From IMG/VR virus record IMGVR_UViG_3300034356_000191, positions 1 through 26,549 of that record: a stretch of DNA of 26,549 bases, one strand, 5' to 3'. Position numbers and translations under genes: made by a program. The stretch is from a virus. Each line of letters begins with the position of its first letter. Position 1 is the first letter of the stretch. The notes beneath the pieces are model-generated. The model saw only the letters and a list, made by a program, of their open reading frames with translations, was not told the origin of the DNA and ran no database searches. Positions 21,180 to 26,549 of the stretch are shown in pieces.

Positions 21180-22818
21180 ATATCAAAACCGCACGATCAG
21201 TGACCTGTTTGATTGGTGGACCAAGCACCAGAGCCATGAAGAGATCCCCTTGCTGGTGCTGCCCACTGGCTCTGGCAAGTCGGTGATCTGCGCTGAGATC
21301 GTGCGCCAGATGTGGGACCAGTGGCCTGAGTACCGGCCACGCACGGTGGTGTTGGTGCCCAGCAAGGAGTTGGCCGAGCAGAACGCAGCCAAGTTGCAGG
21401 CATTGCTGCCTGACAACATCCATGTGGGCTTTGTCAGCGCCAGCCTGGGCAAGAAGCAGCACCACGCTGACGTGATTGTTGCCACCATTGGCAGCATCCA
21501 CAAATCAGCACACCTGCTGGGTGACATCAAGGTGGTGATCATTGACGAGGCCCACCTTGTCAGCACCAAGGCGTCTGACGCTGGCATGTACCGCACGTTT
21601 CTGTCCAAGCTGGGCGAGATCTGCCAGTTCCGCACGGTGGGCATGACGGCTACACCGTTCAGAGGTAACCAGGTGTGGCTGACCGATGGCGATGAGCCGC
21701 TGTTTACTGGCATTGCGTCCAACGTCACCATGCGTGAGTTGCTGGACCAGAAGTTTCTGTCACCACTGGTGCCACCGCCAGTGCAGATGGTCACCAAGAT
21801 TGACGCCAGCCAAGTGGGCATCTCCAATGGTGACTACAAGATTGGCGAACTGTCTGAGGTGGTGGACAGCTATCTGCTGCAAGTGGCGCAAGAAGCCGTT
21901 GTAATGGCCCAGCATCGACGCAAATGGATTGCCTTTACACCAAGTGTTGCCAACGCTGAAAGCCTGTCAGACAAGCTGAATGAGCGAGGCATTGTCAGCG
22001 CCGTGGTTTGTGGCGAGACACCGGCACAAGAGCGTGAAGACTTGATCCGTGACTTTAAGGCGCATCAGGTCCATTGCTTGGTGACTGTGCTGGCGCTGTC
22101 CACTGGCTTTGATGTGCCGGACGTTGACTGCATCATCTGGTGCCGGCCCACCAAGTCGCCAGTGCTGTATGTGCAGGGCATGGGCAGGGGCACACGTATT
22201 TCAGATGGCAAGGATGATTGCTTGGTGCTGGACTTTACTGACACCGTTGAGCGCCTTGGCCCCGTTGACATCATCAAGGGCAAAAGCCGTGGCAAGAGAA
22301 CTGGTGACCAGTCTGCACCGTTTTGCATCTGCCCAGAGTGCGGTGAGCGCAACGCACCGGCAGCACTGGTGTGCGCTGCTTGTGGTGGCACGATCAAAGA
22401 GCCAGAGGTGGCAAAGCCGATAGATGCCAAGCTGTCTTACGCTGCCTTGTTGTCAGCGCAACAGCAGGCCGTTAACACTTGGCACGATGTCACCAGGGTT
22501 GAGTACAAGCTGCACCGCAAACCCGGCAAGCCCGACAGCGTGCGAGTGGATTACTACGATGGCCTGCTGCGCTGCGCCAGTGAGTGGGTGTGCTTAGATC
22601 ATGGTGGCTTTGCAAGAAGCAAGGCGCTGAACTGGTGCGACCAACGCAATGGATGCCAAACCACCACCGAAGAATTGCTTGACACCGGCTACACACTGAA
22701 AACACCCACCCGCATTTCCACCCGCAAGAACGGAAAATTTACAGAGGTTAAAGAATATGAATTTAGTCGAACTGAACGCTATCAAAACGCATTTGAAGAA
22801 GCAACTGAAGGACATTGA
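21166..22818 (+). CDS. SF2 DEAH helicase with zinc ribbon
   Basis: A 550-aa UvsW/RecG/SSL2-like DNA helicase. Motif I PTGSGKS at 33-39, Ia VVLVPSKELAEQ at 61-72, II DEAH at 127-130, III TAT at 161-163, V LSTGFDVPDVD at 311-321 and VI QGMGRGTR at 337-344 are all present. After residue 380 there is a zinc ribbon, C389-x2-C392 and C403-x2-C406, then a C-terminal domain of 140 residues. It probably remodels replication or recombination forks beside the nuclease/annealing set. The last 62 nt are shared with the next gene in another frame. Confidence 0.88.
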   Translation: MQLREYQNRTISDLFDWWTKHQSHEEIPLLVLPTGSGKSVICAEIVRQMWDQWPEYRPRTVVLVPSKELAEQNAAKLQALLPDNIHVGFVSASLGKKQHHADVIVATIGSIHKSAHLLGDIKVVIIDEAHLVSTKASDAGMYRTFLSKLGEICQFRTVGMTATPFRGNQVWLTDGDEPLFTGIASNVTMRELLDQKFLSPLVPPPVQMVTKIDASQVGISNGDYKIGELSEVVDSYLLQVAQEAVVMAQHRRKWIAFTPSVANAESLSDKLNERGIVSAVVCGETPAQEREDLIRDFKAHQVHCLVTVLALSTGFDVPDVDCIIWCRPTKSPVLYVQGMGRGTRISDGKDDCLVLDFTDTVERLGPVDIIKGKSRGKRTGDQSAPFCICPECGERNAPAALVCAACGGTIKEPEVAKPIDAKLSYAALLSAQQQAVNTWHDVTRVEYKLHRKPGKPDSVRVDYYDGLLRCASEWVCLDHGGFARSKALNWCDQRNGCQTTTEELLDTGYTLKTPTRISTRKNGKFTEVKEYEFSRTERYQNAFEEATEGH

Positions 22819-22960
22819 GTCCATCCAAGTCACTTGCCTGCGCTGTGAGCATTTGCAATCTGGCAACGTATGCCAAAAGTTTGATGCCAGGCCACCGGCT
22901 GAGTGGTTGCACGGCACCGTGGACTGTGAGCACTGGGCATGGGATAACATCCCGTTCTAG
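22757..22960 (+). CDS. Small Cys-containing protein, possible zinc finger (67 aa)
   Basis: Encodes 67 residues: a helical start (NLVELNAIKTHLKKQLKDIE) and then C27-x2-C30, C39 and C57 with H32 and H51/H58 nearby, which suggests zinc binding. It overlaps the helicase C-terminal region by 62 nt in another frame. An AGAGG site lies 9 nt before the ATG. The end lies close to the operator at 22957. A nucleic-acid-binding helper is possible, but no family is known to me. Confidence 0.65.
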   Translation: MNLVELNAIKTHLKKQLKDIESIQVTCLRCEHLQSGNVCQKFDARPPAEWLHGTVDCEHWAWDNIPF

Positions 22961-22974
22961 CAATATGCTAGACT
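22957..22974 (+). promoter_or_regulatory. Perfect operator and -10 before DUF3310
   Basis: CTAGC-AATAT-GCTAG (22957-22971), a perfect dyad, with TAGACT (22969-22974) overlapping its right arm, the same geometry as at 17207. The -35 region is poor. The position overlaps the last codon of the small Cys protein, and a second early transcription unit (23008-24924) probably starts here. Confidence 0.6.
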
Positions 22975-23007
22975 GTATGCGTGTCAACCAAACATAGGAG
23001 CAAACAC

Positions 23008-23268
23008 ATGAATGATTTACCCATCACGATGGAAGAAGACGAAGCATTTAATGCGTTGGACAAGCAAGTCGCTGGCAACCATTACAAGGATCTGCCGATC
23101 CAGCCAGTTGAGTACATACACGCCAATGCACTGGGTTACTTTGAGGGCAACGTGGTCAAGTACATCAGCCGCTGGCGCAAAAAGAACGGCATGGCTGATT
23201 TGGAGAAGGCCAAGCACTACATCGAGTTGTTGATCGAACTAGAGACACGCCACCAAGGAGCCAAATAA
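23008..23268 (+). CDS. DUF3310 protein
   Basis: An 86-aa protein with the clear DUF3310 pattern: QVAGNHYKDLPIQPVEYIHA, then NALGYFEGNVVKYISRWRKK and KAKHYIELLIELE. This family is widespread in phages and is sometimes annotated as nucleotide kinase, though its function is not established. I chose the ATG at 23008 because AGGAG lies 7 nt upstream. A GTG at 22981 would give nine more codons and lies where the transcript probably begins. Its stop overlaps the next start by one base. Confidence 0.88.
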   Translation: MNDLPITMEEDEAFNALDKQVAGNHYKDLPIQPVEYIHANALGYFEGNVVKYISRWRKKNGMADLEKAKHYIELLIELETRHQGAK

Positions 23269-23477
23269 TGATCCGTCAAACCATTGAGTGGGTGAAAAGC
23301 GCCTACGCCACACCGACCGCTGAATCGCTGGCGCTGCGTGAACTGGAGGACAGCAAGCGCAGGCTGCTGGAGGCCCAGACAGCGCGTGAATACGCCGACA
23401 GCATGTGCAAGTACCGCGAGGCGCAGATCAAGCGCCTGACGGCCTATTTGCACAAGGCCACTGAGGAGCAGGCATGA
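23268..23477 (+). CDS. Coiled-coil small protein (69 aa)
   Basis: A 69-aa protein, mostly one charged helix (ESLALRELEDSKRRLLEAQT, then AREYADSMCKYREAQIKRLT). 'SLALRELEDSKRxLLEAQTAxEYA' is a recurrent text in phage small proteins. Start and stop overlap the neighbouring genes by 1 and 4 nt. It is probably dimeric. Function unknown. Confidence 0.72.
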   Translation: MIRQTIEWVKSAYATPTAESLALRELEDSKRRLLEAQTAREYADSMCKYREAQIKRLTAYLHKATEEQA

Positions 23478-23692
23478 AAGACGAAGCACTACGCATGGCG
23501 CTGGAGGCGTTGGAAGCTGCAACACGATACGGCGCTGGGGGATTTGAGAATGCAAAAGACGCCCTGCGAGAAGCACAGGCTGCACAGCCAGCCGTGCCTG
23601 ATGCGTTTGGAACGCGAGAGGGTGAGCATCCCCAATATGTGCAGGGCTGGAACGATTGCAGGGCAGAGATGCTGAAAGGAATGAAACCATGA
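23474..23692 (+). CDS. Small early protein, unknown (72 aa)
   Basis: Encodes 72 residues: MKDEALRMALEALEAATRYG, then NAKDALREAQAAQPAVPDAF and a C-terminal WNDCRAEMLKGMKP. The paired helices 'ALRxALEALE' and 'GWNxCRxxML' occur in many small proteins of tailed phages and prophages. Overlaps of 4 nt on both sides. No function known. Confidence 0.72.
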   Translation: MKDEALRMALEALEAATRYGAGGFENAKDALREAQAAQPAVPDAFGTREGEHPQYVQGWNDCRAEMLKGMKP

Positions 23693-23808
23693 ACCAATGT
23701 AAACACCGCTGGATACTGACCCCAGTGCCAGACCGCAACCACTACCGTTACCAATGCGCCAAGTGCAACGAAACGGCATGGGCCATGCTGAAGGGGAAGA
23801 CTGAATGA
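23689..23808 (+). CDS. Zinc-ribbon micro-protein (39 aa)
   Basis: This 39-codon gene starts at ATG 23689 in the previous stop (ATGA) and ends in the next start (ATGA). The product, MNQCKHRWILTPVPDRNHYR, continues with YQCAKCNETAWAMLKGKTE. C4 and H6 together with C28-x2-C31 form a credible zinc-binding set. Similar tiny Cys-rich proteins are common in early phage regions. Confidence 0.65.
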   Translation: MNQCKHRWILTPVPDRNHYRYQCAKCNETAWAMLKGKTE

Positions 23809-24449
23809 GCTACATCATTGCATCGCTGCCACCACTCAAGTGCTTTGTGCGCCGCGAGTTCTTGTACAACCACACCAAAGGCTTTGGCGAGTTGGAGCCT
23901 GCCATCTGGGTCAGCATCAAGGCGCTGCGCGGCCAAGTGTTCCGCATCGAGTCGCTGCTGCCCAACTACGGCGCTCTGTACGACAAGTTGCCCTTACACG
24001 CTTACGTGTGGCGTGAGGACTACGATGCCACTGAAGACGGTGACCTGCCCATTGACGCCCTGCAACTGTGGGATTGCATGGGCTACCGCTTCACTGTCTG
24101 CGAGAAGATTGGCCTGCGCAACCTCGGGGTCAAGTTCTTGGGCAAGGACAAGCAGTGGCACCACGGGCGCTACCTGTTCACTGTGGACTTCTGCGCTGAC
24201 GGCCAGGATCTCGACACAGGGTTTACCGAGCAGGCTGAGGAGCACAAGAGCTTCAACTTCATCCAACTGGAGAACGGCCAGTTCGCCTGTCAGCCCAACA
24301 ACCGGTGCCTCTGGTACGACCAGAGCCTGATCCCTGCGGAGGTGAAGTTCCCTGACTTCCATGCTGCCAAAACATTCTGGACCGTAGACGGCACACGCAA
24401 GTGGTCCGCGGGCGACGATTGGTTTTACGACATCCAAGAGCGCACATGA
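23805..24449 (+). CDS. Early protein of unknown function (214 aa)
   Basis: A 214-aa protein starting MSYIIASLPPLKCFVRREFL. It is rich in aromatic residues, with segments LEPAIWVSIKALRGQVFRIE, then YGALYDKLPLHAYVWRED, then LQLWDCMGYRFTV, then NNRCLWYDQSLIPAEVKFPD. It seems a mixed alpha/beta, probably globular cytoplasmic protein. Phages from fresh and sea water carry similar uncharacterised proteins in early regions. I see no catalytic motif that I trust. Start and stop overlap neighbours by 4 nt. Confidence 0.75.
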   Translation: MSYIIASLPPLKCFVRREFLYNHTKGFGELEPAIWVSIKALRGQVFRIESLLPNYGALYDKLPLHAYVWREDYDATEDGDLPIDALQLWDCMGYRFTVCEKIGLRNLGVKFLGKDKQWHHGRYLFTVDFCADGQDLDTGFTEQAEEHKSFNFIQLENGQFACQPNNRCLWYDQSLIPAEVKFPDFHAAKTFWTVDGTRKWSAGDDWFYDIQERT

Positions 24450-24703
24450 CAGCCAAACTCTACCGTGCCCCGGTCGTCACGCTGGCGCTGACCGAGGCCC
24501 AAGTCGCAGCGATCACCGAGCCTGCGCTTGCGGGCCTACGCAAAGAGCATGAGCGCATCCTAAAGCGTGAGGCTAGGAAGCTGGACAAGGCGATCGCAGC
24601 GGCCAAAGAAGCCGCTGCTGACTACCAACGCACCCGTACCTTGGCACTTAAGGCGCAGGGCGAGATACGCGATCTGAAACACAAACTGAGGGAGTTCCAA
24701 TGA
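24446..24703 (+). CDS. Coiled-coil basic protein, unknown (85 aa)
   Basis: An 85-aa protein with a strand-like start (KLYRAPVVTLALTEAQVAA) and then a continuous Lys/Ala/Glu-rich helix (about 30-85, LRKEHERILKREARKLDKAI). I use ATG 24446, which overlaps the previous stop, rather than an earlier one at 24401 inside that gene. It overlaps the following gene by 4 nt. Unknown function. Confidence 0.65.
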   Translation: MTAKLYRAPVVTLALTEAQVAAITEPALAGLRKEHERILKREARKLDKAIAAAKEAAADYQRTRTLALKAQGEIRDLKHKLREFQ

Positions 24704-24924
24704 ATTGCTGCGATGAATACTGTGCAAACTACGGATGCAACCAAGGCCGCAACTGCCCGGTGCGTGTGGCTAAGTACAAGCCCGTGATGCGGGCCGCTGA
24801 CCCGCTGCCCACGTCTGTCTGGCGTCAGCAGCTTCGATACTTGGCCGAGTGGATGCTGCTGGGCATTGTTGGCGTGGTGTGGCTGACGTTCTTGGCAACT
24901 TGCGTGTACTTTTACGCAAACTGA
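24700..24924 (+). CDS. Cys-rich, single-span membrane protein
   Basis: A 74-aa protein. The N-terminus has five Cys (MNCCDEYCANYGCNQGRNCP; positions 3, 4, 8, 13, 19), a possible metal site. Residues about 50-72 form a transmembrane helix (WMLLGIVGVVWLTFLATCVY). 'CDEYCANYGCNQGRxCPxR' is a text I have seen in phages and prophages of Comamonadaceae and relatives, which gives some hint of the host. It is the last plus-strand gene. Its end overlaps the convergent endolysin gene by 13 nt. Function unknown. Confidence 0.72.
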   Translation: MNCCDEYCANYGCNQGRNCPVRVAKYKPVMRAADPLPTSVWRQQLRYLAEWMLLGIVGVVWLTFLATCVYFYAN

Positions 24925-25349
24925 CGCGCTCCAGCCTTGTCGATGATAAGCGCCTGCTTGCGGGGGCTGGTGTCCACGCTGTTGGGGATGCTGATGTGTG
25001 TCCAGCGGTCGAACTCTCGGATCACCTGATCGTAACTGATACCACTGGCGATGACCTTGCGCACCACTTCGTCTGGGGTCATACCGGGCACACGGATGTC
25101 AGCAGCGCATCCAATGCGGTGCTGGCTGGTGTCCTTGCTGCCCACGGCATCGTTGACCTTTTTGGACCGAAAGGCCGAATTGATCATGACCGGCTTGCCG
25201 CCCAGCACCACTTTGACCTGCTCCAGAAAGTCAGCCAGTCGCTTGAGGTTCTCAAGTTCTGCATCGTTGGGGCTGTTGTCCCAGCCGTTGCGCTCGGCTG
25301 ACTCGGAAGCCGTCAACTCGTCAAGGGTGAAGTTGGGTGTCAGGTTCAT
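24912..25349 (-). CDS. Endolysin, M15-type D-Ala-D-Ala peptidase
   Basis: A 145-aa protein of Peptidase_M15_3 type. The zinc and active residues are visible: R61 (SAFRSKKVN), H77 and D84 in SQHRIGCAADI, and H118 in RWTHIS. There is no signal peptide, so it would need the holin to reach peptidoglycan, where it would cut peptide bonds. It is the final gene of the leftward lysis cassette, overlapping the holin stop by 4 nt. Lysis by an M15 peptidase is common in phages of Gram-negatives. Length is normal for the minimal domain. Confidence 0.85.
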   Translation of the reverse strand: MNLTPNFTLDELTASESAERNGWDNSPNDAELENLKRLADFLEQVKVVLGGKPVMINSAFRSKKVNDAVGSKDTSQHRIGCAADIRVPGMTPDEVVRKVIASGISYDQVIREFDRWTHISIPNSVDTSPRKQALIIDKAGARQFA

Positions 25350-25837
25350 TTTGCTGTTCTTGAGAGAATGTCAGTCTTGGCCTGGGAGCCAGCAGACGAT
25401 CCGAAGTAGTAGGCAATGATGCCCGTCCACGCAGTACCCAAGCTGCCCAGCATCATCAAGATCGCCGGGTTGCCGCTGTCGATCTGGTTGAAGAACATCA
25501 TGACCATGATGCCAAAGAAGCCAATGGTGACTGCGCCAGCCAAGATGGGTGGCATCAGGCTGCGAGTGGTGGCCTGCATGTCCCTGGCTGACTTGCGGTC
25601 CTCAACTTCCAGCTTCTCAAAGTTCAGGCCCAGTTCCTGCGCTTGTTTTTGCAATTCGATCTCTGCGATCTTGACCTGGGCAATCTGCTCGGCTGACAGT
25701 TTGTTGTTGGAGATCATGTCTCCCACTTTGTCAGGGTCAACCCCAATGGCCTTGGAGATGGCCGACACAGCCATGCCTGCCAGTGGGCCACCCATCGCCG
25801 TAGCGATGGTGGGTGCAATTTGTTTGAGCCAGTCCAT
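25346..25837 (-). CDS. Holin, GTA-holin-3TM-like
   Basis: A 163-aa protein: a hydrophobic N-terminal segment (PTIATAMGGPLAGMAVSAIS, about 9-28), a charged helical middle (about 38-90, AEQIAQVKIAEIELQKQAQE), and two strong membrane helices (about 95-115, ILAGAVTIGFFGIMVMMFF; about 125-147, ILMMLGSLGTAWTGIIAYYF). This three-segment layout resembles the GTA holin family. It probably forms the pores that release the endolysin. The order holin then endolysin with overlapping stop/start supports the call. Confidence 0.75.
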   Translation of the reverse strand: MDWLKQIAPTIATAMGGPLAGMAVSAISKAIGVDPDKVGDMISNNKLSAEQIAQVKIAEIELQKQAQELGLNFEKLEVEDRKSARDMQATTRSLMPPILAGAVTIGFFGIMVMMFFNQIDSGNPAILMMLGSLGTAWTGIIAYYFGSSAGSQAKTDILSRTAK

Positions 25838-25839
25838 GC

Positions 25840-26295
25840 TTACCCCTTTAGGTCAAAACTTAGGTTTGGATGGCGGGGATACTGAACCACTCGCTCGCCC
25901 TCTGGGCATTTGTATTTAATCGTCGCCAGCAAAGTGGCCCTGCCATCAGCGATCTTTTCTTTTTGCACCATCGTAAGCTGGTACGTGAAGGTGTCAATTT
26001 CTGGCCCTGCTGGGCCGCTAAACTTGCTGGCCGTGGTAGTCGCTGCATGGACCATGCCCGCAGCATCTCGAATGCTTGGGGTAAAACTTTCAACAGAGCA
26101 ATCGTCGCGCTTTTTGATCCGCGCAACGGTGACGTTAATTGGCTCACCGGCCTGCGCCACGATCTTGAAGTTCTCAGGAGACCATTCGATGATGGCCCTG
26201 TCAAGCCAACCAAATTTGTCGGCCAGCGTGTAACTGCCGCCTAGCGCGGCAACGCTTGCGGCAACTGCTCCGATGGCCTTGGTAAGGTCAACCAT
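25840..26295 (-). CDS. Membrane-anchored protein of the lysis cassette, unknown
   Basis: A 151-aa protein with one N-terminal hydrophobic segment (about 6-24, AIGAVAASVAALGGSYTLA) and then a beta-rich domain (PINVTVARI, IDTFTYQLTMVQ, ATLLATIKYKCPEG). Two Cys (about 69 and 132) might form a disulphide in the periplasm. This type II membrane layout and the position between two lysis-type genes suggest a spanin-like or lysis-control role, but it has no typical i-spanin coiled coil. It lies 2 nt upstream of the holin. Confidence 0.65.
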   Translation of the reverse strand: MVDLTKAIGAVAASVAALGGSYTLADKFGWLDRAIIEWSPENFKIVAQAGEPINVTVARIKKRDDCSVESFTPSIRDAAGMVHAATTTASKFSGPAGPEIDTFTYQLTMVQKEKIADGRATLLATIKYKCPEGERVVQYPRHPNLSFDLKG

Positions 26296-26296
26296 C

Positions 26297-26542
26297 TCAG
26301 TGCCCTTTGATCCAGCTTAAGGTAAACCCTACTCCACTGGAAATGAATGACACAAAAGCCATTCCAGCCCAAAACCCACCACGGCCTTGGTTCGCAAGGG
26401 CCACCAGTTTCTCGACATGACTTTCCATCTTGTCGATCTTGGTGCTCATCTCATCGAAGCGGCGTTCGTAACCCTTGACGCGCTCCCACAAGACTCCGTA
26501 CTTCACTGGGTCGATCTCGGCCATTTCTGCTGATTCCATCAT
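26297..26542 (-). CDS. Small coiled-coil/TM protein, XhlA-like
   Basis: An 81-aa protein: residues 10-50 a charged coiled coil (GYERRFDEMSTKIDKMESHV, then EKLVALANQ) and 56-77 one transmembrane helix (FWAGMAFVSFISSGVGFTLSW). This matches haemolysin XhlA-type accessory proteins found beside holins. The start could be 26542 or the in-frame ATG at 26524. No clear ribosome site is visible in the last seven bases of the window. It is the first gene of the cassette seen here. Confidence 0.7.
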   Translation of the reverse strand: MMESAEMAEIDPVKYGVLWERVKGYERRFDEMSTKIDKMESHVEKLVALANQGRGGFWAGMAFVSFISSGVGFTLSWIKGH

Positions 26543-26549
26543 GAAAGTT

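Noticed and set aside
22981-23268. GTG start at 22981 for the DUF3310 gene
   Set aside because: It lies at the expected transcription start and has no ribosome site. ATG 23008 has AGGAG at 7 nt and matches the usual length.

Overview
The window is a piece of a tailed double-stranded DNA phage genome, about 26.5 kb, with no rRNA, tRNA or host housekeeping genes. The virion genes resemble P22/Sf6-type podoviruses: a P22-like portal, a P22-like coat protein, a scaffold, an Sf6-like small terminase and a beta-helix tailspike. The moderate-to-high GC content and the small accessory proteins (a Cys-rich single-span protein, DUF3310, a DUF669-like SSB) suggest a freshwater beta-proteobacterial host, for instance Burkholderiales/Comamonadaceae. 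That host assignment is inference. The left edge cuts a structural gene, so the genome continues to the left. The right edge lies just upstream of the lysis cassette. No integrase or CI-type repressor is visible.

Layout. (1) Positions 1-11.6 kb, minus strand, read right to left: large terminase, a chain of small Lys/Ala-rich proteins, a GroES-like co-chaperonin, portal, a small protein with a Dps/ferritin-like motif, three receptor-binding or tail-type genes including the tailspike, a strong promoter, scaffold, coat protein, a UUCG hairpin, and the truncated structural gene. (2) 11.6-13.2 kb: a small plus-strand ORF behind an operator-like site, then a 470-aa minus-strand protein of unknown function. 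(3) 13.2-13.6 kb: a non-coding, origin-like segment with four DnaA-box matches, an AT-rich tract, a 16-bp palindrome and three phased TGCGTA repeats. (4) 13.6-17.1 kb, minus strand: a Cro/YdaS-like regulator, a Toprim/RepA-like primase-helicase, an array of 17 CGGTAC motifs, a RusA-like resolvase, a micro-ORF and the small terminase. (5) 17.1-17.27 kb: divergent control region with three copies of a 15-bp dyad and a sigma70-type promoter. (6) 17.27-24.92 kb, plus strand: early genes, including a recombination module (Sak4/AAA_24-like ATPase, DUF669-like SSB, Cas4-like PD-(D/E)XK nuclease, SF2 helicase) and many small overlapping ORFs. A second operator precedes DUF3310. (7) 24.9-26.54 kb, minus strand: lysis cassette with an M15 peptidase endolysin, a holin and two small membrane proteins.

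How they work together (inference). The small HTH protein probably acts on the CTAGC-N5-GCTAG dyads and sets the balance between the leftward replication/packaging operon and the rightward early operon. Early proteins replicate and recombine the DNA, and RusA resolves branches before packaging. Late minus-strand genes build the capsid, perhaps with help from the phage GroES-like protein. The most notable points are the five-site operator network, two separate origin-like regions, and the Dps-like protein next to the portal.
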